DNA of 10,421 nucleotides from an uncultured Clostridium sp. (GTDB lineage Bacteria; Bacillota_A; Clostridia; TANB77; CAG-508): contig CAMXLV010000055.1 in NCBI GenBank assembly GCA_947244675.1, positions 1 through 10,421 on the forward strand, in the 5' to 3' direction. The notes under the pieces are model-generated. The model worked only from the letters and a program-made list of their open reading frames with translations. It was not told the origin of the DNA and searched no databases. How positions within the stretch are numbered: the first letter of the stretch is position 1; each line of letters opens with the position of its first letter. This document shows, in pieces, positions 1 to 6,979 of the stretch. The translations under genes were made by a program, and so were the position numbers.

Positions 1-22
1 TATTTAGAAAAAAATCTAAATA
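1..22. promoter_or_regulatory. Upstream operator copy (inverted repeat) of the sdpRI promoter
   Basis: Arms TATTTAGA (1-8) and TCTAAATA (15-22) are exact reverse complements around a 6-base A spacer. The same arms recur in the palindrome at 57-78, about 56 bp away centre to centre. The copy lies just upstream of the -35 box. A pair of matching sites flanking the promoter of an ArsR-type regulator is best read as its own binding site. It may extend beyond the window start. Confidence 0.7.
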
Positions 23-26
23 GTTA

Positions 27-55
27 TTGACAAGAAAAGAGGAAAATGATAAAAT
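27..55 (+). promoter_or_regulatory. Sigma-A type promoter of sdpR-sdpI
   Basis: A consensus -35 TTGACA (27-32) is followed by a 17-base spacer and a -10 TAAAAT (50-55). The predicted start point, near 62, falls inside the perfect palindrome at 57-78. A repressor bound there would block initiation directly. Confidence 0.8.
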
Positions 56-56
56 G

Positions 57-78
57 TATTTAGAAATATTTCTAAATA
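57..78. promoter_or_regulatory. Perfect 22-bp palindromic operator at the sdpRI start site
   Basis: The half-site TATTTAGAAA (57-66) plus central TA is followed by its exact reverse complement, so all 22 bases are self-complementary. The site sits immediately after the -10 box and before the ribosome binding site at 83-90. Its arms match those of the copy at 1-22. Dimeric winged-helix ArsR repressors typically bind such palindromes, so autorepression is the likely role. That is inference from position and symmetry. Confidence 0.75.
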
Positions 79-97
79 GAAAAAGGAGAGTGATAAT

Positions 98-379
98 ATG
101 GGAATATCGGAAACATTAAAAGCAATATCTGATCCAGTACGAAGAGATATACTTGAGATGCTAAAAGAAGAAAGAAAACCAGCAGGTGAAATTGCAGAAA
201 AATTCAAACTAACAGGAGCAACAGTTTCTTATCATTTGTCACAATTAAAAAAAGCAAATTTAATTACAGAAACAAGGCAAAAAAATTTTATATTTTATGA
301 ATTAAATAGTTCTGTGTTTGAAGATGTTTTAGTTTGGATTTATAAGTTAGGAGGAAATAAAAATGGAAAAGAAAAATAG
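98..379 (+). CDS. sdpR: ArsR-family winged-helix autorepressor, SdpR type
   Basis: This 93-residue protein matches the length and layout of SdpR-type ArsR regulators. It opens with the family-typical stretch around 'KAISDPVRRDILEML' (residues 8-22). The DNA-recognition helix-turn-helix covers roughly residues 28-52 ('EIAEKF..TGATVSYHLSQLKKANLI'), and a wing follows at about 55-70. It lacks the CxC metal-binding motif of metal sensors such as ArsR or SmtB, so metal sensing is unlikely. In Bacillus subtilis, SdpR represses its own operon and is titrated to the membrane by SdpI when SdpI captures the toxin SdpC. The start is set by AAGGAGAG at 83-90. The 3' end overlaps the downstream SdpI-like gene by 17 bases, so the two are translationally coupled. 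Two matching inverted repeats flank the promoter. No toxin gene like sdpC is visible. Confidence 0.87.
   Translation: MGISETLKAISDPVRRDILEMLKEERKPAGEIAEKFKLTGATVSYHLSQLKKANLITETRQKNFIFYELNSSVFEDVLVWIYKLGGNKNGKEK
349..354 (+). promoter_or_regulatory. Ribosome binding site inside the end of sdpR, fixing the sdpI start
   Basis: A full AGGAGG lies 8 bases before the ATG at 363, within the last codons of sdpR. It selects this start and shows that sdpI is translated from the same message. Confidence 0.8.
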
Positions 380-911
380 AAAAATACAAATAATAACAGT
401 TTTAGTATGTTTATTGCCAATGATATTAGGAGGAATACTATACCAGAAGTTACCAGAACAAATGCCAATTCATTATACTGTAAATGATATAGCAGACAAC
501 TATGCACCCAAAAATTTTGCTTTATTTGGTTTGCCAATCATCATGGCTATTATACAAGGTATTTGTTTATTATTTACAAATCAAGTAAGTTCTTTTAAAG
601 AACAAAAAAAACCTAGAATCATTAAAGTTATGGAATGGTTTATACCAATTTTAACAGTATTCATTTATATTATTATGATAGAAGTTCCATTAGGAAGTGA
701 TGTTTATGTAGGAAAAAGTGTATGTTTTATTTTAGGGATCTTATTTATCATCATAGGAAATTATTTACCTAAAGTAAGTTATGAAGTTGGAAAAACGATG
801 TTTCATCCAAAGCCAAAAAGCGAAAAAAGTTTTAGAAAATTAAGTAAGATAATGGGATATTCTTTTATTTTAATTGGAGTAATTTTTCTTATTATAATGA
901 TAGGAGTGTAA
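363..911 (+). CDS. sdpI: SdpI-like membrane protein with DUF1648 N-terminus (immunity or signal protein)
   Basis: The protein has 182 residues and about five predicted membrane segments (about 9-28, 52-72, 92-110, 118-135 and 163-181). The stretch after the first helix, 'KLPEQMPIHYTVNDIADNY' (29-47), is the DUF1648 signature. 'FIIIGNYLPKV' (128-138) corresponds to the conserved G-N-Y-x-P-K motif of the SdpI family. In B. subtilis, SdpI protects the cell from the SdpC killing factor and also controls SdpR by membrane sequestration; this pair keeps the same order. The region after GNYLPK is shortened and lacks the usual GIRTPWTL-like motif, so the exact ligand could differ. It is slightly shorter than B. 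subtilis SdpI (about 207 aa). The reading frame is intact and contains no CGG codon. Function is inferred from the family and the partner gene. Confidence 0.82.
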   Translation: MEKKNRKIQIITVLVCLLPMILGGILYQKLPEQMPIHYTVNDIADNYAPKNFALFGLPIIMAIIQGICLLFTNQVSSFKEQKKPRIIKVMEWFIPILTVFIYIIMIEVPLGSDVYVGKSVCFILGILFIIIGNYLPKVSYEVGKTMFHPKPKSEKSFRKLSKIMGYSFILIGVIFLIIMIGV

Positions 912-962
912 GTGAAACAAAATAGTAACTAAAAAAACATAAAAAACTTTAAAATCTAAGTT

Positions 963-991
963 TTGACAAAAAATGAAAAATAGTATAAACT
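963..991 (+). promoter_or_regulatory. Probable promoter of smc
   Basis: TTGACA at 963-968 is a perfect -35. Two -10 candidates overlap: TATAAA at 984-989 (15-base spacer) and TAAACT at 986-991 (17-base spacer). AAAGGGG at 1009-1015 then lies 7 bases before the smc ATG. The -35 is clear and the -10 is ambiguous. Confidence 0.55.
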
Positions 992-1022
992 AAAAATAAA
1001 AATGTACTAAAGGGGAAAACAA

Positions 1023-4000
1023 ATGTATTTAAAAAGGTTAGAATTACAAGGATTCAAATCATTTGCAGACAAAACCGTATTAGAATTCAAACCAGGAATC
1101 ACAGGAGTAATACGGACCAAATGGATCAGGAAAAAGCAATATATCAGATAGTATACGTTGGGTACTTCGGAGAACAAAGTATGAAATCTTTAAGAGGTGC
1201 CAAATCATTAGATATCATATTTGCAGGAACACAAAACAGAAAATCATTAGGATTTGCAGAAGCATCATTAGTATTTGATAATAACGATGGAGGCTTACCA
1301 ATTGAATATACAGAAGTAACCGTAACAAGAAAAATATACAGAAGTGGAGAAACACGGATATTTTATTAACAAAGTGCCTTGTAGACTAAAAGATGTTTTA
1401 GAATTATTTATGGATACAGGAATTGGAAAAGATCGGATATTCTATCATAGGGCAAGGAAAAATAGACGAAATTTTAAGTAATAAATCAGAAGATAGAAGA
1501 CATATTTTTGAAGAAGCAGCTGGTATTGTAAAATTTAGAAGTAGAAAAGAAGAAAGTGAAAAAAAATTAGAGAGAACCAAGCTAAATTTGCTTCGTATCA
1601 ATGATATTTTAGCAGAAATTGAGGCAAATATTGAGCCATTAAAAGCACAATCAGAAAAAGCCAAACAATATTTAAACCTAAAAGAAGAATTAAAAAACAT
1701 AGAAATTGGGCTTTTTTTGTACAATATTGAAAAATACAAACAAAACTTAGAAGAAATCGTAGAAGAGGAAGAAATCTATACATCTCAATGTAAAGAGGAA
1801 GAAGAAAAACTAGAAAGAATCAAGCAATTAAAAGAAGAATTAAAAAATAAAGTAGAAGAAATGACAAACCAAATAGAAGAAATGTCAAACTTAGGATTTG
1901 TCAGTCAAAAAGAAATTGAAATGTTAAACTCAGATATCAATGTAGCAGACACAAGAATTAAGGCAAACCAAGAAAATAAAGCAAGATTTGAAAAAGAAAT
2001 TGAAGAAATAGAAGCAAAAAAGCAAGACTTAGAACAAGAAACCAAAAAAAGAGAAGAAAAAAGAGAAAACTTAAAACAAAACAAAGAAAAATTTGAGAAA
2101 GAATTACAAGAAAAAGAAGAAGAATTAGCAAATATAACCAAAAAATTATCGAGTGAAGAATTAGAAATAGAAGAACATAAAAAGCAAGTAGAAAAAAATA
2201 CAGACGAAAAATATGAATTACAGGCTAAAATACATACACAAGATATTAATTGTGAAAATTACGAAAAAAGACAAAAACAAATTAAAGAAGAATTAGCAAA
2301 TGATATATCAGAATTAGATCGTACAAGATTAGAAAAAGATGAAATAGGAAAAGAATTTTATGAAATCGATAGCAAAAGAAACCAAATAGTAAAAGCAGTA
2401 GAAGAAATTAGCGAACAAAGACAAGAAGCAGACAAAAAAATTAGTGATTACCAAAATAACATATACCAATATCAAAATGAGATAAGAATTAAAGAATCTA
2501 AACTTAAATTTTTAATCGAAACCGAAAAAGAAAAAGAAGGTTATATCAAAAGTGTAAAAGCCCTTTTAAAAGATAGTGAAAAAATCAAAGAATTAGGAAA
2601 AGGAATGCATGGTGTACTTGCTAATATAATGGAAGTGCCAGAGGAGTACCAAACAGCCATTGAAATGTGTTTGGGGGCAAGTTTGCAAAACATTGTAACA
2701 AGTACAGAAGAGGATGCTAAAAGATTAGTAGAACATTTAAGAAAAAATAACTTAGGAAGAGCTTCATTTTTACCAATTTCTTCAATTAAAGGGAAAAAAA
2801 TAGATAAAATAAAAGGAAAAGAAAAAGGAATCATTGGAATTGCATCTGATTTAATCAAATATCATACACAATATGAATCTATTATCCAAAACTTATTAGG
2901 AAGAACAGTAATAGTAGATACAATGGAAACAGCAATTCAAGTAGCAAAACAAAATAACTATTTCTTCCGTATTGTAACACTAGAAGGAGATGTTATTAAT
3001 AGCTCTGGAAGTATTACAGGAGGATCTGTTGCTAAAAAAACAGTCAATATTCTAGGACGAGGAAAAGAAATAGAAAAATTAGAAAAAGAAATCAAAGATT
3101 GGCAAATGAAACTTCAAAAACTAGAAAAAGAAAAACAAGAATTTGAACAATCGATACAAGATACCATAGAAGATGCCCTAAGTTTAGAAAAAGAATTACA
3201 AGAAATAGATATAACTTATGCGACTAAAAAGCAAAAGGTAGTAGCTATGGAAGAAAACATAGCTAAAATAGAAGAGCGAATTCAAAAATTGAAAAAGGAA
3301 CAAGAAACATTAGAGGTACAAAAACAAGAAGCGAAAAAAACAAAAGAAGAAGTAGAAGTTCAAATACAAGTATTAACAAAAGAAAGCGAAAAACTAACGA
3401 ATATTATTACAGAATTTGCTAACCGAAATAAAGAGAATCAAAAATATGTGGATGATCTAAACTATGATATTACTAACCTAAAGATTTCAGTCTCTTCTTT
3501 TGATGAAAGTGAAACATCAATAGAAGAAATGCAAGAAAGAATCCAAGTCGAAATTCAAAATCAAAATAAAAGTATTGAAAACAAGAAAAAACAAATAGAA
3601 CAAATGGAACATGATAATTTTGAATTAGAAGCATCTATGGAAGAGACCAAAAACAAAATTGAGAAAATAAAAGAAGAAGTAAAAAACAGTGGAAGTAAAA
3701 TAGAAGCGTTAAAGCAAGATAGAATGAATAAAAATGAAAAATTATCAAAACAAGAAGAAGAAATTAGTAATCAATTTAAAATGATAGAGGATTTAAAGGC
3801 AAGAATAGTAAAAACAGAGGTTAGGAAAACAAAAATAGAAGAAGATTTACAGGACATAATCAATAAAATGTGGGAAGAATATGAACTAACACCAAATCAC
3901 GTAGGAGAATATAAGAAGCCAGAAAACATAGCAGAAACACAAAAAAGAGTAAATCAATTACGTGTGCGGAATTAGAGATTTAGGAAGTGTTAATGTAGAT

Positions 4001-4573
4001 TCCATTGAAGAATATAAAACCATGAAAGAAAGATATGACTTTATGAGTGAGCAAAGATTAGACTTAGAAGACACCATGAACAAATTAAGAAAAATTATAA
4101 CAGAAATGACACAAACAATGAAAGAACAATTCCAAGAACAGTTTGCCATCATCAATAAAAACTTTGAAGAAGTCTTCCAAGAATTATTTGGAGGAGGAAA
4201 AGCATCACTAAAACTCGAGAGTGAAGAAAATATCTTAGAATGTGGTATTGATATTAATGTTCAACCACCAGGAAAAAAATTACAAAACATGATGCTATTA
4301 TCAGGAGGAGAAAAGGCTTTTACAGCAATTGCATTACTATTTGCTATTTTAAAAATCAATCCAGCACCATTTTGTGTATTAGACGAAATTGAAGCAGCCT
4401 TAGATGATGTTAATGTATACAGATTTGCAGAATATTTAAAGAAATTTGCTAAAGAAACACAATTTTTAGTAATTACTCATAGAAAAGGAACTATGGAAGC
4501 GGCAGATACAGTTTATGGTGTTACAATGGAAGAAAACGGAATTTCAAAATTATTATCTATGAAATTAGGGTAA
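1023..4573 (+). CDS. smc: Chromosome segregation ATPase SMC, read through five +1 shifts at C-GGA
   Basis: SMC dimers with ScpAB organise and segregate the chromosome. The gene is complete only if one C is skipped at 1113, 1168, 1355, 1434 and 3967. The segments (30, 18, 62, 26, 844 and 201 residues) then join into 1181 aa, the normal SMC length. Seen in order: the N-terminal start 'MYLKRLELQGFKSFADKT'; Walker A GPNGSGKSN (31-39); RWVLGEQS; 'GYSIIGQGKIDEIL' with the Q-loop; a long coiled coil (about 170-510); the hinge (about 515-675, ending 'SSGSITGGSV'); a returning coiled coil; the ABC signature LSGGE (1091-1095); Walker B 'FCVLDEIEAALDD' (1115-1127); and the switch His in ITHRKG. Every catalytic motif is present. 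Without the shifts, the first stop comes 12 codons after the first site. Upstream rnc and downstream ftsY, the common neighbours, are absent. A decaying pseudogene is unlikely because all five lesions are identical and nothing else is damaged. Confidence 0.93.
1113..1116 (+). other. +1 frameshift site 1 in smc (C-GGA, Walker A glycine)
   Basis: After GTA ATA the zero frame reads CGG ACC AAA and meets TAG 12 codons later. Omitting C1113 gives GGA CCA AAT GGA, the first residues of Walker A (GPNGSGKS). This Gly is near-invariant in SMC and other ABC ATPases, so the required frame is unambiguous. Confidence 0.92.
1168..1171 (+). other. +1 frameshift site 2 in smc (C-GGA, RWVLGEQS)
   Basis: After GTA CTT the zero frame reads CGG AGA ACA. 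Omitting C1168 gives GGA GAA CAA, completing the highly conserved SMC motif RWVLGEQS-x-KSLRG. Only 18 codons separate this site from site 1. Confidence 0.92.
1355..1358 (+). other. +1 frameshift site 3 in smc (C-GGA, before YFINK)
   Basis: After GAA ACA the zero frame reads CGG ATA TTT TAT TAA and stops. Omitting C1355 gives GGA TAT TTT ATT AAC, restoring the conserved 'YFINKVPCRLKD' block. Many relatives carry another residue, often Glu, where Gly is read here. Confidence 0.9.
1434..1437 (+). other. +1 frameshift site 4 in smc (C-GGA, DGYSIIGQG)
   Basis: After AAA GAT the zero frame reads CGG ATA TTC and meets a stop about 15 codons on. Omitting C1434 gives GGA TAT TCT ATC, the conserved 'GYSIIGQGKIDEIL' block. 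The Gly is conserved across SMC proteins. Confidence 0.92.
3967..3970 (+). other. +1 frameshift site 5 in smc (C-GGA, before IRDLGSVN)
   Basis: After CGT GTG the zero frame reads CGG AAT TAG and stops. Omitting C3967 gives GGA ATT AGA GAT and keeps the family spacing from 'VNQLR' to 'IRDLGSVNVDSIEEY' at the return into the C-terminal head domain. Gly itself is not conserved at this position, so the evidence is frame and spacing. Confidence 0.9.
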
Positions 4574-4602
4574 AGTTAATGTGAGATAGTATAAGATGTT
4601 AA

Positions 4603-4681
4603 AAAACACCTTCTTTTGTAAATATGTTGTTATTTTATTATCATCATAATATTACTAAAGTAGGTGTTTTGTGATTTTTTC
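4603..4681 (+). terminator. Long imperfect hairpin terminator after smc
   Basis: AAAACACCT-t-CTTT (4603-4616) pairs with AAAG-t-AGGTGTTTT (4657-4670) with one T-T mismatch. Inside it, GTAA-a-TAT (4618-4625) pairs with ATATTAC (4649-4655), and a T run follows at 4675-4681. It lies 30 bases after the smc stop and ahead of the next promoter, so smc transcription probably ends here. Confidence 0.72.
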
Positions 4682-4708
4682 TGAGAATAAAAATAAAATG
4701 TCAACTTA

Positions 4709-4738
4709 TTGACAAACGAAATAAATTATTGTTATACT
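4709..4738 (+). promoter_or_regulatory. Promoter of the LRR_5 surface protein gene
   Basis: TTGACA (4709-4714) and TATACT (4733-4738) are separated by 18 bases. The implied leader of about 120 bases up to the start at 4864 shows no obvious strong hairpin or riboswitch-like structure by eye. Confidence 0.65.
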
Positions 4739-4758
4739 ACAACTATAAATACTACAAC
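4734..4758 (+). repeat. 10-bp direct repeat overlapping the -10 box
   Basis: ATACTACAAC occurs at 4734-4743 and again at 4749-4758, 15 bases apart start to start. The first copy overlaps the -10 box and the second covers the predicted start region. It could be a regulator site, but two short AT-rich copies could also arise by chance. Confidence 0.4.
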
Positions 4759-4863
4759 AATTTTTGAGAAAAAGTATAAAAAATAGAAGTATACGATTTT
4801 GGGAAAATGGAAAAATAAGAAGAGAAGTGCATAAAAGAAAGAACAAAAGAAATAAGGAAGGAA

Positions 4864-6831
4864 ATGAGTTGTATGAATAAAATAAAAAAATTACAACTAA
4901 GGAAGAAAAAAGGAATCACTTTAATTGCTCTAGTAATAACAATTATTGTACTGTTAGTATTAGTAGGAGTAAGCATAGCCATGCTTACAGGAGAGAATGG
5001 AATAATCGTAAAGGCACAAGAAGCTTCTTTTAAATCCAAAATAGCAAAAGTTGATGAGCAATTTAAACTTTATATAAACCAGAAAAAATTAGAGAATAGA
5101 AAATTTGAAAAAGGAACCTTAAACATAGGAGAAACAAGTCTTTTTTACAATACAAAAGAAGAAAATGAACAAGGAAATATCTATACTGTGCTAGAAGAAA
5201 TAGATAAAGAATTTGTCAAAGAATTTGAAGTAATAAAAGGAGAAATGTATTATTTCACACAAAATGAAAGAGAACTACAATGGGCATTAGAAGTGGGAAT
5301 GAAAACAAATCCATATGAAATAGTAGATGGAGTATTAATATCATCAGATAAGAACTTATCTTTAATGGATGAAAGCACAGGAACCATTACTATACCAGAG
5401 AGGGTAGAAATAGTAGGAGAAGGAACATTTGCCAAATTAGAAGGAATGAAAAAAATTATTATACCAGCTACATGCAAAGCAATTAAAGAAAATGCTTTTA
5501 ATGGAAATCCTACATTAGAAGAAGTATTAATATTAGCAGAAGGAAATAAGGGATTAGAAAAAATAGGAGGAACAGCTTTTGAAAATTGTACAAGTTTGCA
5601 AACTATTTCTATGCCAGATACTGTAAAACAATTGGGGTATGCAGTTTTTAGAAATTGCCAAAACTTAGTAAATGTAAAGCTTTCTAGTAATATACAAATC
5701 ATAAATAGCCATACTTTTGCAGGTTGTTCTAAATTAAGAGAAATTACAATTCCAGAAGGAATAAGAGAAATAAAAGGATTTGTTTTTCAAGACTGTACCA
5801 TTTTGAGTAAAGTCTCTCTTCCAGAAAGTTTAGAACAAATGGAAAATGAATGTTTTTTTGGTGTAAGTTCTTTAGAAGCCATAAATTTAGCAAATGGAAA
5901 CCAACATTTTTTATATGAGAATGGAATATTGCTAACAAAGGATAGAACAAAAATGTTTGCAATTGTAAAACAAGCAATCAATGGAAATACCTTTGTAGTA
6001 CCAACAGGAATTGAATATATATCAAATGGAGTATTGGTGGGATTTGGACAAATAAGTAAAGTGATCATACCATCTACAGTTACTCAAATAGAAGCTGGTT
6101 TTTTCCCATGGACACTAGAAGAAATAGAAATAAATAAAGATAATCCTAACTATACATCAGTTAACCAGCAATTACTTAGTAAAGATAAGAAAATATTATA
6201 TTTTTGTTATTCAAAAGCACAGACCATTACTTTAGAAGAAGGAATTGAAACAATCAAAGGGAGTGCATTAGGAAATTGTTATTATGTAACAACAGTCAAC
6301 TTTCCATCAACATTAAAAAAATTAGAATCGATGTCTCTAACAGGGATGAATTCTGTAAGAAATATCAAGTTAGGAAAAAATTTAGAAGAAATAGATAGTT
6401 GGACATTTGCTTATAATAGTGGGTTAGAAAATGTTGAAATTGATTTAGAAAATCCACATTTTATGTCAGAAAATGGAGTAATTTATACAAAAGATAAAAC
6501 AAAATTAGTATTATTTGTCAATAATGCAGCAACTAAATTGGAAATACCAGAAGGGATTAAGATAATAGGAGATTCAGCATTTGTAAGTAGATATCAATTA
6601 GCAGAAGTTATCCTTCCAACCAGCTTAAAAACGATAGAAGCAAATGCATTTTATGAATGTAGAAATTTAGCTAAAATAGAAATTCCAAATAATGTAGAAG
6701 AAATAAGTTGGAGTGCATTTGTAGGATGTTCTAATTTAAAAGAAATTATAATTGATAAACAACCAGGAAGTATAAAGGATTCACCATGGAGCTGTGTTTA
6801 TGGAGATAGGGCTGTTAAATGGCTAAGATAA
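4864..6831 (+). CDS. Type IV prepilin-signal protein with BspA-like LRR_5 repeats (surface protein)
   Basis: This 655-residue protein begins with a prepilin-like leader: basic residues, then KKKG (14-17), a probable cleavage site after G17, and the hydrophobic helix 'ITLIALVITIIVLLVLVGVSI' starting at residue 18. Mature position 5 is Ala rather than the usual Glu. After a linker (about 50-165), most of the protein is LRR_5 'BspA-type' repeats with the recurrent pattern 'I-P-x-x-V-x-x-I-G-x-x-A-F-x-x-C-x-x-L-x-x-I-x-I-P'. Such repeats form a solenoid often used for surface binding or adhesion. There is no LPXTG anchor or C-terminal membrane helix. The chain ends 'DRAVKWLR' just before a terminator. 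Two ATGs are possible (4864 and 4873); the AGGAAGG at 4855-4861 sits close to the first and 11 bases from the second. The frame is intact with no CGG codon. The binding target cannot be told from sequence. Confidence 0.86.
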   Translation: MSCMNKIKKLQLRKKKGITLIALVITIIVLLVLVGVSIAMLTGENGIIVKAQEASFKSKIAKVDEQFKLYINQKKLENRKFEKGTLNIGETSLFYNTKEENEQGNIYTVLEEIDKEFVKEFEVIKGEMYYFTQNERELQWALEVGMKTNPYEIVDGVLISSDKNLSLMDESTGTITIPERVEIVGEGTFAKLEGMKKIIIPATCKAIKENAFNGNPTLEEVLILAEGNKGLEKIGGTAFENCTSLQTISMPDTVKQLGYAVFRNCQNLVNVKLSSNIQIINSHTFAGCSKLREITIPEGIREIKGFVFQDCTILSKVSLPESLEQMENECFFGVSSLEAINLANGNQHFLYENGILLTKDRTKMFAIVKQAINGNTFVVPTGIEYISNGVLVGFGQISKVIIPSTVTQIEAGFFPWTLEEIEINKDNPNYTSVNQQLLSKDKKILYFCYSKAQTITLEEGIETIKGSALGNCYYVTTVNFPSTLKKLESMSLTGMNSVRNIKLGKNLEEIDSWTFAYNSGLENVEIDLENPHFMSENGVIYTKDKTKLVLFVNNAATKLEIPEGIKIIGDSAFVSRYQLAEVILPTSLKTIEANAFYECRNLAKIEIPNNVEEISWSAFVGCSNLKEIIIDKQPGSIKDSPWSCVYGDRAVKWLR

Positions 6832-6835
6832 GCTA

Positions 6836-6867
6836 AAAGATGCTTTTTAAATAAGCATCTTTTTTTG
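6836..6867 (+). terminator. Rho-independent terminator after the LRR_5 gene
   Basis: AAAGATGCTT (6836-6845) pairs perfectly with AAGCATCTTT (6853-6862) around a 7-base loop, and the right arm runs into a T tract ending at 6866. It starts 5 bases after the stop codon. Confidence 0.88.
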
Positions 6868-6900
6868 AGCAAAAATTAATAAGAATTAAGAAAAAATAAA

Positions 6901-6930
6901 TTGACAAAATTTATGATAAAGTCATATAAT
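6901..6930 (+). promoter_or_regulatory. Promoter of the P-type ATPase gene
   Basis: Perfect TTGACA (6901-6906) and perfect TATAAT (6925-6930) are separated by 18 bases. A short leader then leads to AAAGGAA (6964-6970) before the ATG at 6980. The boxes suggest strong constitutive expression, and no operator-like repeat is visible. Confidence 0.78.
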
Positions 6931-6979
6931 TGACACAAAATAAAAGCAAAATTTAACACTTAAAAAGGAATGAATAAAA

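Noticed and set aside
943..964. Terminator between sdpI and smc (AAAACTT / AAGTTTT, 7-bp stem)
   Set aside because: It is a weak all-AT-rich stem with only a short T run that overlaps the smc -35 box, so I could not support it as a terminator.
1103..1113. prfB-like stimulation by an internal Shine-Dalgarno sequence (AGGAG just before site 1)
   Set aside because: Similar G-rich stretches are weak or absent before sites 2 and 5, and spacing differs elsewhere, so it is not a shared element of the six sites.
1121..4573. Separate small genes starting at 1121, 1423 and 3962
   Set aside because: Each is a segment of one SMC protein. None has a ribosome binding site at its apparent start, and the joined segments align with SMC motifs without gap or overlap.
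1023..4573. smc as a decaying pseudogene
   Set aside because: All lesions are the same C before GGA. There are no nonsense changes, deletions or motif losses in 1181 codons. Random decay would not produce one lesion type at one tetranucleotide.
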